DNA of 64,000 nt from Salinicoccus hispanicus (lineage in GTDB: Bacteria > Bacillota > Bacilli > Staphylococcales > Salinicoccaceae). The stretch covers positions 1 to 64,000 of the forward strand of contig NZ_WUUK01000001.1 in assembly GCF_009831115.1 (NCBI RefSeq), given 5' to 3'. How positions within the stretch are numbered: position 1 is the stretch's first letter; the number at the start of each line of letters is the position of its first letter. The notes under the pieces were generated by a model. It was not told where the DNA came from. It saw only the letters and a list, made by a program, of their open reading frames with translations, and did no database searches. Positions 54,200 through 62,751 of this stretch are shown here, piece by piece. The position numbers and the translations under genes were made by a program.

Positions 54200-55374
54200 A
54201 TACGATACAATTGAAAAAAGGCTATGAACGGCCATACATTCACGGTCAGCTGAATATCGACAGAGATGATCTGAGTGACGATACGTTTCTTAAGGACGGT
54301 GAGATTGTCAGGGTTGAGGATCCGTTCGGCAAGCTGATCGGAATCGCCATGCTGAGCTTCGAACAGAAGACACTTGGATGGATATTGACCCATGATGAGC
54401 AGGAACCGATTGATGATAAATTCATCGAAAAACGCATCAGGGATGCGATCGAAAAACGCACACCCCTATACAACCAGACGGATACGACGGCTTTCCGTCT
54501 ATTCAATGAGATTGGTGACGGCATCGGGGGCCTTACTGTCGATAATTATGATGACCATCTGCTCATCACATTCTATTCCCGCGGCATCTACAAGATCCGT
54601 GACCTCATCATCAAAACGCTGATGGTAGAGCTCAATCCGGATTCCATCACGGAGCAGACGCGCTTCAGCGACCAGGGTAAATTGGAAGTGAAGAACCGCC
54701 GGATCACGGGTAATGTCGAGTTTCCGATTACAGTCCTCGAGTCGGGAGTGACCTACAGTGTGAATCTCGATGAAGGTCCAATGACGCGGCTGTTCCTGGA
54801 CCAGAGGGAAACACGGAAAGCGCTGGTACAGAACGCCTATCAGGCCAAATCATTCCTGAACATGTTTGCCTATAGCGGTACATTTTCCGTTGCGGCCAAA
54901 GAGGGCGGCATGACGACGACAAGTGTGGATCTGGCGAAGCGGAGCCGTGAGCTCATTACAGAGAATTTCAATGTGAGCAACCTGTCGACCGACGGGCAGA
55001 ACATCTATATAATGGAAGCATTCGAATATCTGGGCTATGCGGCAAGGAACAAGCATCACTTTGATGCCATACTGATCGATCCGCCAAGCTTTGCGCGTGT
55101 CGGCAAGAAAGTCTTCAAAGTTGAACGCGACTTCCCCAAACTGATCAAGGAAGCTTTGAAAATACTGAAACCGAATGGCCATCTGATATTGAGCCAGAAT
55201 CTGGAGAGTACGACATTGAACCAGTTCAAGAAGCAGGTCGACAGGACGCTCACCGAAGCGGGTCATGCCTACACGCTTACAGATGTTAAAGGGTTGCCGA
55301 AAGACTTTCCGACAGCCAAGGGCTATAAGAGCGGCAAGTACCTCAAAGTGGTCACTGTACAGATCCACAGTTAG
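54196..55374 (+). CDS. class I rRNA cytosine methyltransferase (RlmI-like, PUA domain)
   Basis: 392 residues. N-terminal PUA-like domain (about 1-70, with VRVEDPFGKLIGIAML), a central linking domain with FRLFNEIGDGIGGLTVDNYDDHLLITFYSRGIY, and a Rossmann methyltransferase domain with MFAYSGTFSVAAKEGG (SAM loop) and ILIDPPSFARV (DPP-S/F motif IV). This is the YwbD/RlmI (COG1092) group, m5C methyltransferases of 23S rRNA. Translationally coupled to hutG by an ATGA overlap. Confidence 0.9.
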   Translation: MNTIQLKKGYERPYIHGQLNIDRDDLSDDTFLKDGEIVRVEDPFGKLIGIAMLSFEQKTLGWILTHDEQEPIDDKFIEKRIRDAIEKRTPLYNQTDTTAFRLFNEIGDGIGGLTVDNYDDHLLITFYSRGIYKIRDLIIKTLMVELNPDSITEQTRFSDQGKLEVKNRRITGNVEFPITVLESGVTYSVNLDEGPMTRLFLDQRETRKALVQNAYQAKSFLNMFAYSGTFSVAAKEGGMTTTSVDLAKRSRELITENFNVSNLSTDGQNIYIMEAFEYLGYAARNKHHFDAILIDPPSFARVGKKVFKVERDFPKLIKEALKILKPNGHLILSQNLESTTLNQFKKQVDRTLTEAGHAYTLTDVKGLPKDFPTAKGYKSGKYLKVVTVQIHS

Positions 55375-55451
55375 GGATTTGATTATCATCAAGGTAGAAC
55401 GGGTATACTCAAACGACAACGCTCAAATTAAACTGTAAAGGGGTTTTGACG

Positions 55452-55904
55452 ATGGGTGCCCAACCGCTCACTGAGAATGAAATACAGATCAAGGAACAGG
55501 AAGCACGCGAAATGGTGAATAAAAAAGCACTTTATTCCTCGATTGCCGCAGTGCTGCCGATTCCATTGCTTGATATTGGTACAGATATGAAGTTGATGAA
55601 GGATATCAGAAGCGAAGCTGAAGAGATTTTCGAACTCGACCACAAACAGGTGAATGAACTGTCCGATGACCTTATGAACAGGGCGCTTGTGATGGCTACA
55701 AGCATGGGCAGCGAGTTTGTCGGCCGCAATACTTCCAAATTCCTGTTCAAAGGTGCTGCCAAGAACTCGAAAGTGGCCAAATTCGGTCTGGCGCCTCTCG
55801 CCACCAATGCACTTGGTGCTGGTGTCAGCTATATGCTGATGAAAAAGCTCGGGCATGACTACGTGGACAAATGTGCAGAAGCAGCCAGAAATCAGACAGT
55901 CTAA
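55452..55904 (+). CDS. DUF697-like small protein
   Basis: 150 residues. ALYSSIAAVLPIPLLDIGTDMKLMKDIRSEAEEIFELD resembles the DUF697/YcjF hydrophobic hairpin (PIP-x-x-D), with a second amphipathic segment near LAPLATNALGAGVSYMLMKKLG. Often found with small GTPases or stress regulators, but none is near. ATG 55452 is 8 bases from AAAGGGG; the TTG at 55446 is too close. Likely membrane-associated; function unknown. Confidence 0.72.
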   Translation: MGAQPLTENEIQIKEQEAREMVNKKALYSSIAAVLPIPLLDIGTDMKLMKDIRSEAEEIFELDHKQVNELSDDLMNRALVMATSMGSEFVGRNTSKFLFKGAAKNSKVAKFGLAPLATNALGAGVSYMLMKKLGHDYVDKCAEAARNQTV

Positions 55905-55912
55905 TAGACGAT

Positions 55913-55954
55913 GACCCTTTTCAGAGAACAGGTATTTCTGAAAGGGGTCTTTAT
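55913..55954 (+). terminator. terminator after the DUF697-like gene
   Basis: Stem GACCC(C/T)TTTCAGA / TCTGAAAGGGGTC with an 11-base loop, then TTTATTT. Confidence 0.83.
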
Positions 55955-56061
55955 TTGGCACATTTATCCATTCATATGTGAAAAGTGTCCCATGTGGGCC
56001 AGATAGTGAAAAAGTTTACGCTATGTTTGATGGTGGTATATTAGAATATCGTTGGCATACA

Positions 56062-56070
56062 TGGTATAAT
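56062..56070 (+). promoter_or_regulatory. extended -10 element upstream of ptsH
   Basis: TGGTATAAT is a perfect TG-N-TATAAT extended -10. No good -35 hexamer is visible at 17 bases. It lies 62 bases before the ptsH start. Confidence 0.6.
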
Positions 56071-56131
56071 GTTGCTAAACATGTGTGCTTATCATGTAAT
56101 ATTATAACGCATTCTAAAGGAGACTAACGCA

Positions 56132-56398
56132 ATGGAACAAAAATCTTATCTCATTACAGACGAAACAGGAATTCATGCAAGACCAGCAACCATTCTCGTA
56201 CAGACAGCATCCAAATATGATGCTGACATCCAATTGGAATACAACAGTAAAAAGGTGAATTTAAAATCCATCATGGGCGTTATGTCACTTGGTGTAGGCA
56301 AGGACTCTGAAGTAACAGTCTATGCTGAAGGTAAAGATGAAACTGAGGCTATTGAAGCGATTACTGAAACACTTTCCAAAGAGGGACTGACCGACTGA
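56132..56398 (+). CDS. ptsH: phosphocarrier protein HPr
   Basis: 88 residues, normal size. His15 in TGIHARPA takes phosphate from enzyme I; Ser46 in LKSIMGV is the HPr-kinase site used in Gram-positive carbon catabolite repression with CcpA. AAAGGAG precedes the ATG. Overlaps ptsI by one base (TGATG). Confidence 0.98.
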   Translation: MEQKSYLITDETGIHARPATILVQTASKYDADIQLEYNSKKVNLKSIMGVMSLGVGKDSEVTVYAEGKDETEAIEAITETLSKEGLTD

Positions 56399-58125
56399 TG
56401 TCGAAAATTCTCAAAGGGATTGGTGCGAGTGATGGTGTAGCAATTGCACCCGTATACTCACTGGAAGAGCCGGACCTGTCTTTTGACAATAAATCAATCG
56501 ACGCCGGGCAGGAAGACGCGGAAGTCGAGCGCTTCAAAGCTGCTTTCAACCAATCGAAAGTGGAAATTACAAGAATCAGAAACCATGCGGAGGAATCGGT
56601 AGGACCTGAGCATGCTGCCATCTTCGATGCACACCTGCTTGTGCTCGATGATCCGGAGTTTCTCGGACCGATCGAATCCCATATCTGCAATGACCAGAAG
56701 AGTGCGCCTCAGGCACTTCTGGAAACGAGAGACCAGTTCGTGGCCATTTTTGAAAATATGGACAATGAATATATGCAGGAACGTGCGGCGGACATCAAGG
56801 ATGTTTCAAAGCGTGTGCTTGCACACATGCTTGGCAAGGAACTTCCCGATCCAAGCAAGATCGACACACCGGTCGTCATTGTAGCGGAGGATCTGACACC
56901 TTCCGACACAGCACAGCTTGATAAGAACTTCGTCAAAGGGTTTGTAACGAACGTCGGTGGACGTACTTCACACTCGGCAATCATGTCCCGTTCTCTTGAA
57001 ATTCCGGCGGTAGTCGGTACGAAGGAGATTACGGAGCTTGCAAATGTCGGCGATCATATCATCGTTGATGGCAGTGCCGGTGAAGTCATCATCAACCCGA
57101 CAGAAGAGGAAGTACTCGTCTATCAGGATAAGGAAGCGAAAGTTCAGGAAGAAAAAGCTGAACTTCAGAAGCTTGTGGATGAACCGAGTAAGACGATGGA
57201 TGGCATTTCAGTCGAGCTTGCTGCCAACATCGGTACACCGGACGATCTTGACGGCGTCAAATCCAATGGTGCCGAAGGCATCGGTCTCTACCGTACTGAA
57301 TTCCTCTATATGGGCAGAAACGAACTGCCTACGGAAGATGAGCAGTATGAAGCCTACAAGAAAGTTCTGAAGGATATGGGCGACAAGCCGGTTGTTGTAC
57401 GTACAATCGATATCGGGGGAGATAAGGAACTGCCTTACATGGATCTTCCTAAGGAGATGAATCCTTTCCTCGGATACCGTGCGATTCGTATGGCACTGGA
57501 TAACCAGGACCTGTTCAGAACACAATTGCGTGCACTGCTGCGTGCAGGACAGCACGGCAACCTGAAGATCATGTTCCCTATGATTGCAACAATCGATGAA
57601 TTCAATCGTGCGAAAGCAATGCTCATAGAAGAGAAGGATAAGCTGGTTGACGAAGGTGAGAAGGTCAAGGAAGACATCGAAGTCGGTATCATGATCGAAA
57701 TCCCTTCAGCTGCAATCATTGCGGACCAGTTCGCAAAAGTTGTCGATTTCTTCTCAATCGGCACCAACGATCTGATCCAGTATACAATGGCTGCAGACCG
57801 CATGAATGAATCTGTCAGCTATCTTTACCAGCCGCACCACCCGGCACTGCTCAGACTGATCAAAATGGTCATCGATGCAGCGCATAAAGAGGGCAAATGG
57901 GCTGGCATGTGTGGAGAAATGGCCGGGGACGCCCATGCAGTACCGTTGCTCGTCGGTCTTGGTCTGGATGAGTTCTCCATGAGTGCATCTTCTATTCTGA
58001 AGGCGCGCAAGCAGATTTCGGAACTCAAGAAGACGGACATGGAACGTCTGGCACAGGCGGCAGTCGAGTGCAGCAGCACTGAAGAAGTACTTGCACTTGT
58101 AGAAGAATATACACAAAGAGCATAA
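56398..58125 (+). CDS. ptsI: PTS enzyme I (phosphoenolpyruvate-protein phosphotransferase)
   Basis: 575 residues, standard length. [21 protein letters not shown] holds phospho-acceptor His192; [35 protein letters not shown] and the C-terminal GMCGEMAGD (Cys505) form the PEP site. Passes phosphate from PEP to HPr. Translationally coupled to ptsH and ended by a strong terminator. Confidence 0.98.
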   Translation: MSKILKGIGASDGVAIAPVYSLEEPDLSFDNKSIDAGQEDAEVERFKAAFNQSKVEITRIRNHAEESVGPEHAAIFDAHLLVLDDPEFLGPIESHICNDQKSAPQALLETRDQFVAIFENMDNEYMQERAADIKDVSKRVLAHMLGKELPDPSKIDTPVVIVAEDLTPSDTAQLDKNFVKGFVTNVGGRTSHSAIMSRSLEIPAVVGTKEITELANVGDHIIVDGSAGEVIINPTEEEVLVYQDKEAKVQEEKAELQKLVDEPSKTMDGISVELAANIGTPDDLDGVKSNGAEGIGLYRTEFLYMGRNELPTEDEQYEAYKKVLKDMGDKPVVVRTIDIGGDKELPYMDLPKEMNPFLGYRAIRMALDNQDLFRTQLRALLRAGQHGNLKIMFPMIATIDEFNRAKAMLIEEKDKLVDEGEKVKEDIEVGIMIEIPSAAIIADQFAKVVDFFSIGTNDLIQYTMAADRMNESVSYLYQPHHPALLRLIKMVIDAAHKEGKWAGMCGEMAGDAHAVPLLVGLGLDEFSMSASSILKARKQISELKKTDMERLAQAAVECSSTEEVLALVEEYTQRA

Positions 58126-58132
58126 TTTTGAG

Positions 58133-58162
58133 CACGCATGGTATATTACCATGCGTGTTTTT
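58133..58162 (+). terminator. terminator of ptsHI
   Basis: CACGCATGGTA / TACCATGCGTG palindrome (loop ATA) followed by TTTTTC. Confidence 0.93.
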
Positions 58163-58210
58163 CTTATTATCTTGTTATAATGACAGTAAAAGAGCAGAGG
58201 AGAACTATCG

Positions 58211-59506
58211 ATGAACCAGTCTGCACGTCGACCGATTGAGCTTTATCTCACCTTGCCGATCCTTGCTTTTGCATTCTACGATTTTGCAAACACCATCTTC
58301 AGTGCCAACATCGTCACGCTGTTTTTCCCGCAGTATATTACAGAAACAGTAGGTACAAACCCGAGACTTGAACAGATTGCCTCCACAATCATCGCCTATG
58401 CAAATGCCATTGCTGCCATTCTGCTGGTCGCTTTTGCACCACTATATGGTGTAACGATGGACCGCACCGGAAGACGCAAGAAGTATGTTGTCATCTTTAC
58501 ACTGCTGTGTGTAGCCGCTGCCATCGGCATGGGAATATTCGGAGGCATGGATACTGCACGGTGGTTCGGTCTGCCGAACGGTTTTGTGCTTGCAGTGCTG
58601 CTGTTCGTCTTTGCAAAATTTGCATTCAATTCCGGCAATGTCTTCTATGATGCGATGCTTTCCGGACTCGGTAACAAAAAGGAGATTCCGCTGATTTCGG
58701 GCTACGGTGTCGCGCTCGGCTATATGGGTACACTTTTCGGCATATTCTCGGTTCTTCTGCTGATTGGAGACCGTGCTGTCCATCATACATTCTGGCTATC
58801 CGGTATCCTGTTTCTTATTTTCTCACTGCCGCTTTTCTTCATTAATAAGGATCGGCCTCGGGAAGAGAAGCCCAGGCAGCATTTTCTGAAAGGGTATAAG
58901 GACATCTATCAGACTTTCATGCAAGCGCGTTCCCATCCTTCCATATTCTATTTCATGATCGCCTATTTCTTCATAAATGATGCACTGGCAACAGCAATCG
59001 CCATGATGCAGCCCTATGCAACGACGGTTGTCGGTTTTGAGCCAGGAACATTTCTGGTCATCTTCATGGTGGCTACACTGTTCAGCATCATCGGTGCCAT
59101 CATATTCAGTTTCATCAATAGGAACATCGGCTCCAAAAAAACGTTCACGATTGTTGCTTTGCTACTTGCTGTAGCTGTCGCGATTGCAGCACTGCCTCTG
59201 CCGATGTGGACGTTCTGGATTGCAGCTGCGCTGTTTGGAATTGCAATGGGTTCCACATGGGTGGTCAGCAGGACGATGATCATTGAACTTTCGCCAGAAG
59301 GAAAGGAAGGGCAATTTTTTGGTCTGTTTGCCTTCAGTGCGAAAATGAGTGCCATTGTCGGGCCTTTCATCTACGGTTCCATCACACTGGTACTGGCTGA
59401 TTATGGTGCGCTCGCTTCACGCATGGCAATCACAAGCCTGATAATCATGATCATCATCGGTCTTGTTTTCCACCTTAGAGTAAGAGAGCAGAAATATCCG
59501 GTTTAA
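58211..59506 (+). CDS. MFS transporter, UMF1 (Atg22-like) type
   Basis: 431 residues with 12 helices. YLTLPILAFAFYDFANTIFSANIVTLFFPQYI is the typical UMF1/Atg22-like opening; PLYGVTMDRTGRRKKYVV is the MFS loop 2-3 motif, FINDALATAIAMMQPYA begins the second half and MGSTWVVSRTMIIELSPEGKEGQFFGLFAF matches the conserved late block. Atg22 in yeast exports vacuolar amino acids, but bacterial members have no settled substrate. GCAGAGGAG precedes the start. Confidence 0.85.
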   Translation: MNQSARRPIELYLTLPILAFAFYDFANTIFSANIVTLFFPQYITETVGTNPRLEQIASTIIAYANAIAAILLVAFAPLYGVTMDRTGRRKKYVVIFTLLCVAAAIGMGIFGGMDTARWFGLPNGFVLAVLLFVFAKFAFNSGNVFYDAMLSGLGNKKEIPLISGYGVALGYMGTLFGIFSVLLLIGDRAVHHTFWLSGILFLIFSLPLFFINKDRPREEKPRQHFLKGYKDIYQTFMQARSHPSIFYFMIAYFFINDALATAIAMMQPYATTVVGFEPGTFLVIFMVATLFSIIGAIIFSFINRNIGSKKTFTIVALLLAVAVAIAALPLPMWTFWIAAALFGIAMGSTWVVSRTMIIELSPEGKEGQFFGLFAFSAKMSAIVGPFIYGSITLVLADYGALASRMAITSLIIMIIIGLVFHLRVREQKYPV

Positions 59507-59510
59507 TTCT

Positions 59511-59539
59511 TTGTAATTGAGGGCAGAATAGGGTAGAAT
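59511..59539 (+). promoter_or_regulatory. cydAB promoter
   Basis: TTGTAA (59511-59516) and TAGAAT (59534-59539) with a 17-base spacer. Confidence 0.65.
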
Positions 59540-59550
59540 AAGAAAATAGT

Positions 59551-59568
59551 ATGATAATTAATTCACAA
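59551..59568. promoter_or_regulatory. Rex-like operator at cydAB
   Basis: Read on the minus strand, TTGTGAATTAATTATCAT fits the Rex consensus TTGTGAAWWWWTTCACAA at 15 of 18 positions and lies just after the expected start site. Redox (NADH/NAD+) control of cydAB by Rex is well known in Gram-positive bacteria. Confidence 0.6.
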
Positions 59569-59652
59569 ATTGTCTAAAATACAGATGGGTACAGAGTTCA
59601 CGAACCAGTAGATTGGTTGTGGAACGGGATCCATTGAAGAAGAGGTGATTGA

Positions 59653-61008
59653 ATGGATGATGTGATCATTGGTCGGGTGCTGACTGCATCGACTCTTGGA
59701 TTCCATATTATCTTTGCAACAATAGGTGTCGGAATGCCCCTGGTCTTTATGGTACTGGAATTTCTGGGTCTGCGTAAAAAGGATGACAAGTACTTGACCA
59801 TGGCACGCAGAATAGCGAAAGGCTATACGGTGACAGTGGCAGTAGGGGTTGTAACCGGTACAATCATCGGTCTGCAGCTTTCCCTGATATGGCCGGACTT
59901 CATGAGATTCGGGGGACAGATCATTGCCCTGCCGCTATTCATGGAAACTTTTGCGTTTTTCTTTGAGGCAATATTCCTCGGAATATTCCTATATACCTGG
60001 GATCGATTCAAAAATCCTTGGCATCACTGGCTTTTGAATATTCCGATTGTTGTCGGCTCCACGTTGTCGGCTGTATTCATCACTACAGTCAACTCCTTCA
60101 TGAATACACCGGCTGGCTTCGATCTTGTGGATGATGTCTTTGTAAATGTTGATCCGCTGGCGGCGATGTTCAATCCGTCCAGCTATGTAAGGATATTTCA
60201 CGTAGTTGTTACAGCTTATACGACTGCAGCATTCATCATCGCATCGATTGCTGCTTTCAAGCTACTCCGTTCCAAGCACAAGGAAGATCGGGAGTATCAT
60301 AAGAAAGCGCTCAGAGTCATGATGGTGATCGGACTCATTGCAGCTGCAATGAGTGCACTTGCAGGCGACCTTTCCGCCAAATTTCTTCATGAAAACCAGC
60401 CGGAAAAGCTGGCAGCAATGGAGTGGCACTTTGAAACCGAAGATAACGCCGATCTGATACTTTTCGGAATTCTGGATGAAGAAACCCAGGAAGTGAGCTA
60501 TGCATTGAGAGTACCGAGTGCACTCAGTTTCCTTGCAGGCAGTTCGTTCGATACCGAAGTCACTGGACTGAATGATATACCGGAAGATGAACAGCCGCCG
60601 CTGATCATACACTACTTCTTTGATACCATGGTATTCTTCGGGATGTTTGGACTGAGTGTAGCAGTCATCTATCATATAGCGAAATTTACGAGGTTCAATG
60701 AACACCATCCGGCACTGCTCTATGTCTATGTGCTGACAGGGCCTCTGTCCGTGGCTGCTATAGAATCCGGCTGGTTCCTGGCAGAACTCGGCCGTCAGCC
60801 ATGGATCCTGAGAGGCTATATGCGGGTTTCCGAGGCGGTGACGAACGCAGAGGGACTCGGCATCACTCTGATTGCGTTTGTAATGCTGTACATCGTCCTT
60901 GGGGCAACATGTGTGTATGTACTGCTCAAAATGTTCCAGGACAAGAGCGTACATTCGGATCACCTTGAGATGTACGGAAAGAAAGATAGAGGGGGTCTGC
61001 TGCCATGA
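59653..61008 (+). CDS. cydA: cytochrome bd ubiquinol/menaquinol oxidase subunit I
   Basis: 451 residues. His18 in TLGFHIIFAT is a heme ligand position; GLQLSLIWPDFMRFGGQIIALPLFMETFAFFFEAIFLGIFLYTWDRF holds further core residues. ELGRQPWILRGYMRVSEAVT is the conserved GRQPW block. The Q-loop is short, as in Gram-positive enzymes. With CydB it reduces O2 to water at low oxygen. GAGGTGA lies 4 bases before the ATG; overlaps cydB by four bases. Confidence 0.96.
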   Translation: MDDVIIGRVLTASTLGFHIIFATIGVGMPLVFMVLEFLGLRKKDDKYLTMARRIAKGYTVTVAVGVVTGTIIGLQLSLIWPDFMRFGGQIIALPLFMETFAFFFEAIFLGIFLYTWDRFKNPWHHWLLNIPIVVGSTLSAVFITTVNSFMNTPAGFDLVDDVFVNVDPLAAMFNPSSYVRIFHVVVTAYTTAAFIIASIAAFKLLRSKHKEDREYHKKALRVMMVIGLIAAAMSALAGDLSAKFLHENQPEKLAAMEWHFETEDNADLILFGILDEETQEVSYALRVPSALSFLAGSSFDTEVTGLNDIPEDEQPPLIIHYFFDTMVFFGMFGLSVAVIYHIAKFTRFNEHHPALLYVYVLTGPLSVAAIESGWFLAELGRQPWILRGYMRVSEAVTNAEGLGITLIAFVMLYIVLGATCVYVLLKMFQDKSVHSDHLEMYGKKDRGGLLP

Positions 61009-62030
61009 ACTATGAACTGATTGGCGTAACTGTACTGTGGACATTCCTGTATGGATATATCATTGTGGCATCGATTGATTTCGGTGCCGGCTTCTTCAAC
61101 TTCTATTCGAAAATAACCGGCGACGATAATGTCATCAGTCCGATTATACAGCGCTATCTGAACCCGGTATGGGAAGTGACGAACGTATTTTTCGTCTTCT
61201 TCTTCGTCGGGATCATCGGATTCTATCCGGATACAGCCTACTACTATGGCACGGCCCTTCTCATTCCTGCGAGCATTGCACTCATACTGCTTGCAATCAG
61301 GGGAGCCTACTATGCCTTCAACTCATACAATAAAGTACCGAAACTGTCATGGACATTCCTGTACGGAGTGACAGGACTCCTAATACCGGCTGCACTGTCC
61401 ATGGCGCTCGTCATTTCGGAAGGCGGCTACATCACGGATGAAGGCGGCGGCATCCAGCTGCAGCTTGAAGAGCTGCTCTTCAGCACCTACGGCTGGTCGG
61501 TTGTATTTCTGGCCATCATTACGGTACTTTATGTATCCAGCGGCTTCCTGACTTTCTATGCAGCGCGTGCAGAGGATGATCAGGCACTGGAGCTGGTACG
61601 CAGATGGTTCCTTATCTGGACGCTGCCGATGCTGTTCATTTCCCAGTTTGTGTTTCTTGGTCTCAGGGAACATAATCTCGAGCACTTCCAGCGCGCACAG
61701 GACTATTGGTACTTGTTCGGACTGAGTCTCTTGTCCATGGGAATTGCCGTATTTCTGATGTGGCGCAAACGCTTCTTCGGCCTTGCATTCATCATGATCA
61801 TGCTGCAGTTCGCCTTTGCCTTCTATGGCTATGGCATCAGCAAGCTGCCATATATCCTGTATCCGTATATCGAAGTCAATACTTCAGTTGTGAACGAAAG
61901 CATGGCATTCAGTTTGACAATCGTGTTCATTTTAGGTTTACTATTATTGATTCCTAGTCTTGTCCTGCTGATGAGGCTGTTCCTGTTTGACAAGGAATAC
62001 GTAAAGGGGAAGAGCAGTAGCAAGTACTAA
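61005..62030 (+). CDS. cydB: cytochrome bd oxidase subunit II
   Basis: 341 residues, about eight to nine helices. LWTFLYGYIIVASIDFGAGFFNFYSK and RYLNPVWEVTNVFFVFFFVGIIGFYPD are the CydB opening blocks (family equivalent of DGFDLG...NPVWxxNE). ATGA overlap with cydA. The following KtrA-type gene starts 24 bases later, an order kept in staphylococci. Confidence 0.95.
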   Translation: MNYELIGVTVLWTFLYGYIIVASIDFGAGFFNFYSKITGDDNVISPIIQRYLNPVWEVTNVFFVFFFVGIIGFYPDTAYYYGTALLIPASIALILLAIRGAYYAFNSYNKVPKLSWTFLYGVTGLLIPAALSMALVISEGGYITDEGGGIQLQLEELLFSTYGWSVVFLAIITVLYVSSGFLTFYAARAEDDQALELVRRWFLIWTLPMLFISQFVFLGLREHNLEHFQRAQDYWYLFGLSLLSMGIAVFLMWRKRFFGLAFIMIMLQFAFAFYGYGISKLPYILYPYIEVNTSVVNESMAFSLTIVFILGLLLLIPSLVLLMRLFLFDKEYVKGKSSSKY

Positions 62031-62054
62031 CATTTGAGATGGACTGGTGATTAT

Positions 62055-62717
62055 ATGAATAAGGATTATGCAGTAATCGGCCTCGGACGGTTCGGAGGCA
62101 GTATTGTACGGGAGCTTATAGAGCTTGAAATGGATGTTCTGGCGGTTGATATAGATGAAAACCGTGTCAATGAATACGTGGATATCGCCACGCAGGCGGT
62201 CATTGGGGATACCACCGAGGAAACAGTCCTCAAGGACCTTGGTCTCGGTAATTTCGATAATGTCATTGTAGCCATCGGAGACAACATCCAGTCGAGTATA
62301 CTGACAACGCTGCTGCTCAAGGATCTAGGTGTCAAGCAGGTCAGTGTCAAAGCACAGAATGATTACCACGCGAGAGTGCTTGAGAAGATAGGTGCCGACT
62401 ATGTCATCCACCCGGAGCGGGATATGGGACGTCGGATTGCCCATAAGCTGGCTTCAAGTTCAGTGCTTGACTACCTCGAATTATCCGACGAACACTCGAT
62501 CGTCGAGATCATGGCTCAGGAGAAGCTGGCAGATAATTCACTGCTGGACCTTGATATACGGGCAGAGTATGGCGTCAGTGTCATTGCCATCAAGCGGGGG
62601 GATGATATCATCGTCAGTCCGGATCCTACAGTCAATATAAAAGAGGATGATATTCTGATTGTAATCGGCAACGATGATGACTTGACCCGTTTTGAGAAAT
62701 CATTGATAAACAACTAA
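62055..62717 (+). CDS. TrkA-family potassium uptake regulatory protein (KtrA/KtrC type)
   Basis: 220 residues. RCK_N Rossmann domain (about 1-135: YAVIGLGRFGGSIVRELIELEMDVLAVDIDENRVNEY), with GxGxxG loop and acidic strand end for NAD/ATP/ADP, then an RCK_C domain (about 140-220). Such proteins form an octameric ring gating a KtrB/KtrD-type K+ channel, and bind c-di-AMP through RCK_C. The channel gene is not adjacent. ATG 62055 gives the normal N-terminus, though its ribosome site is weak (CTGGTGA). Terminator follows. Confidence 0.9.
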   Translation: MNKDYAVIGLGRFGGSIVRELIELEMDVLAVDIDENRVNEYVDIATQAVIGDTTEETVLKDLGLGNFDNVIVAIGDNIQSSILTTLLLKDLGVKQVSVKAQNDYHARVLEKIGADYVIHPERDMGRRIAHKLASSSVLDYLELSDEHSIVEIMAQEKLADNSLLDLDIRAEYGVSVIAIKRGDDIIVSPDPTVNIKEDDILIVIGNDDDLTRFEKSLINN

Positions 62718-62748
62718 AAAAAACAGGCCACATGGCCTGTTTTTTTTA
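62715..62748. terminator. bidirectional terminator between ktrA-type gene and rnjA
   Basis: AAAAAAAACAGGCC / GGCCTGTTTTTTTT with loop ACAT; perfect and symmetrical for convergent genes. Confidence 0.97.
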
Positions 62749-62751
62749 GTT

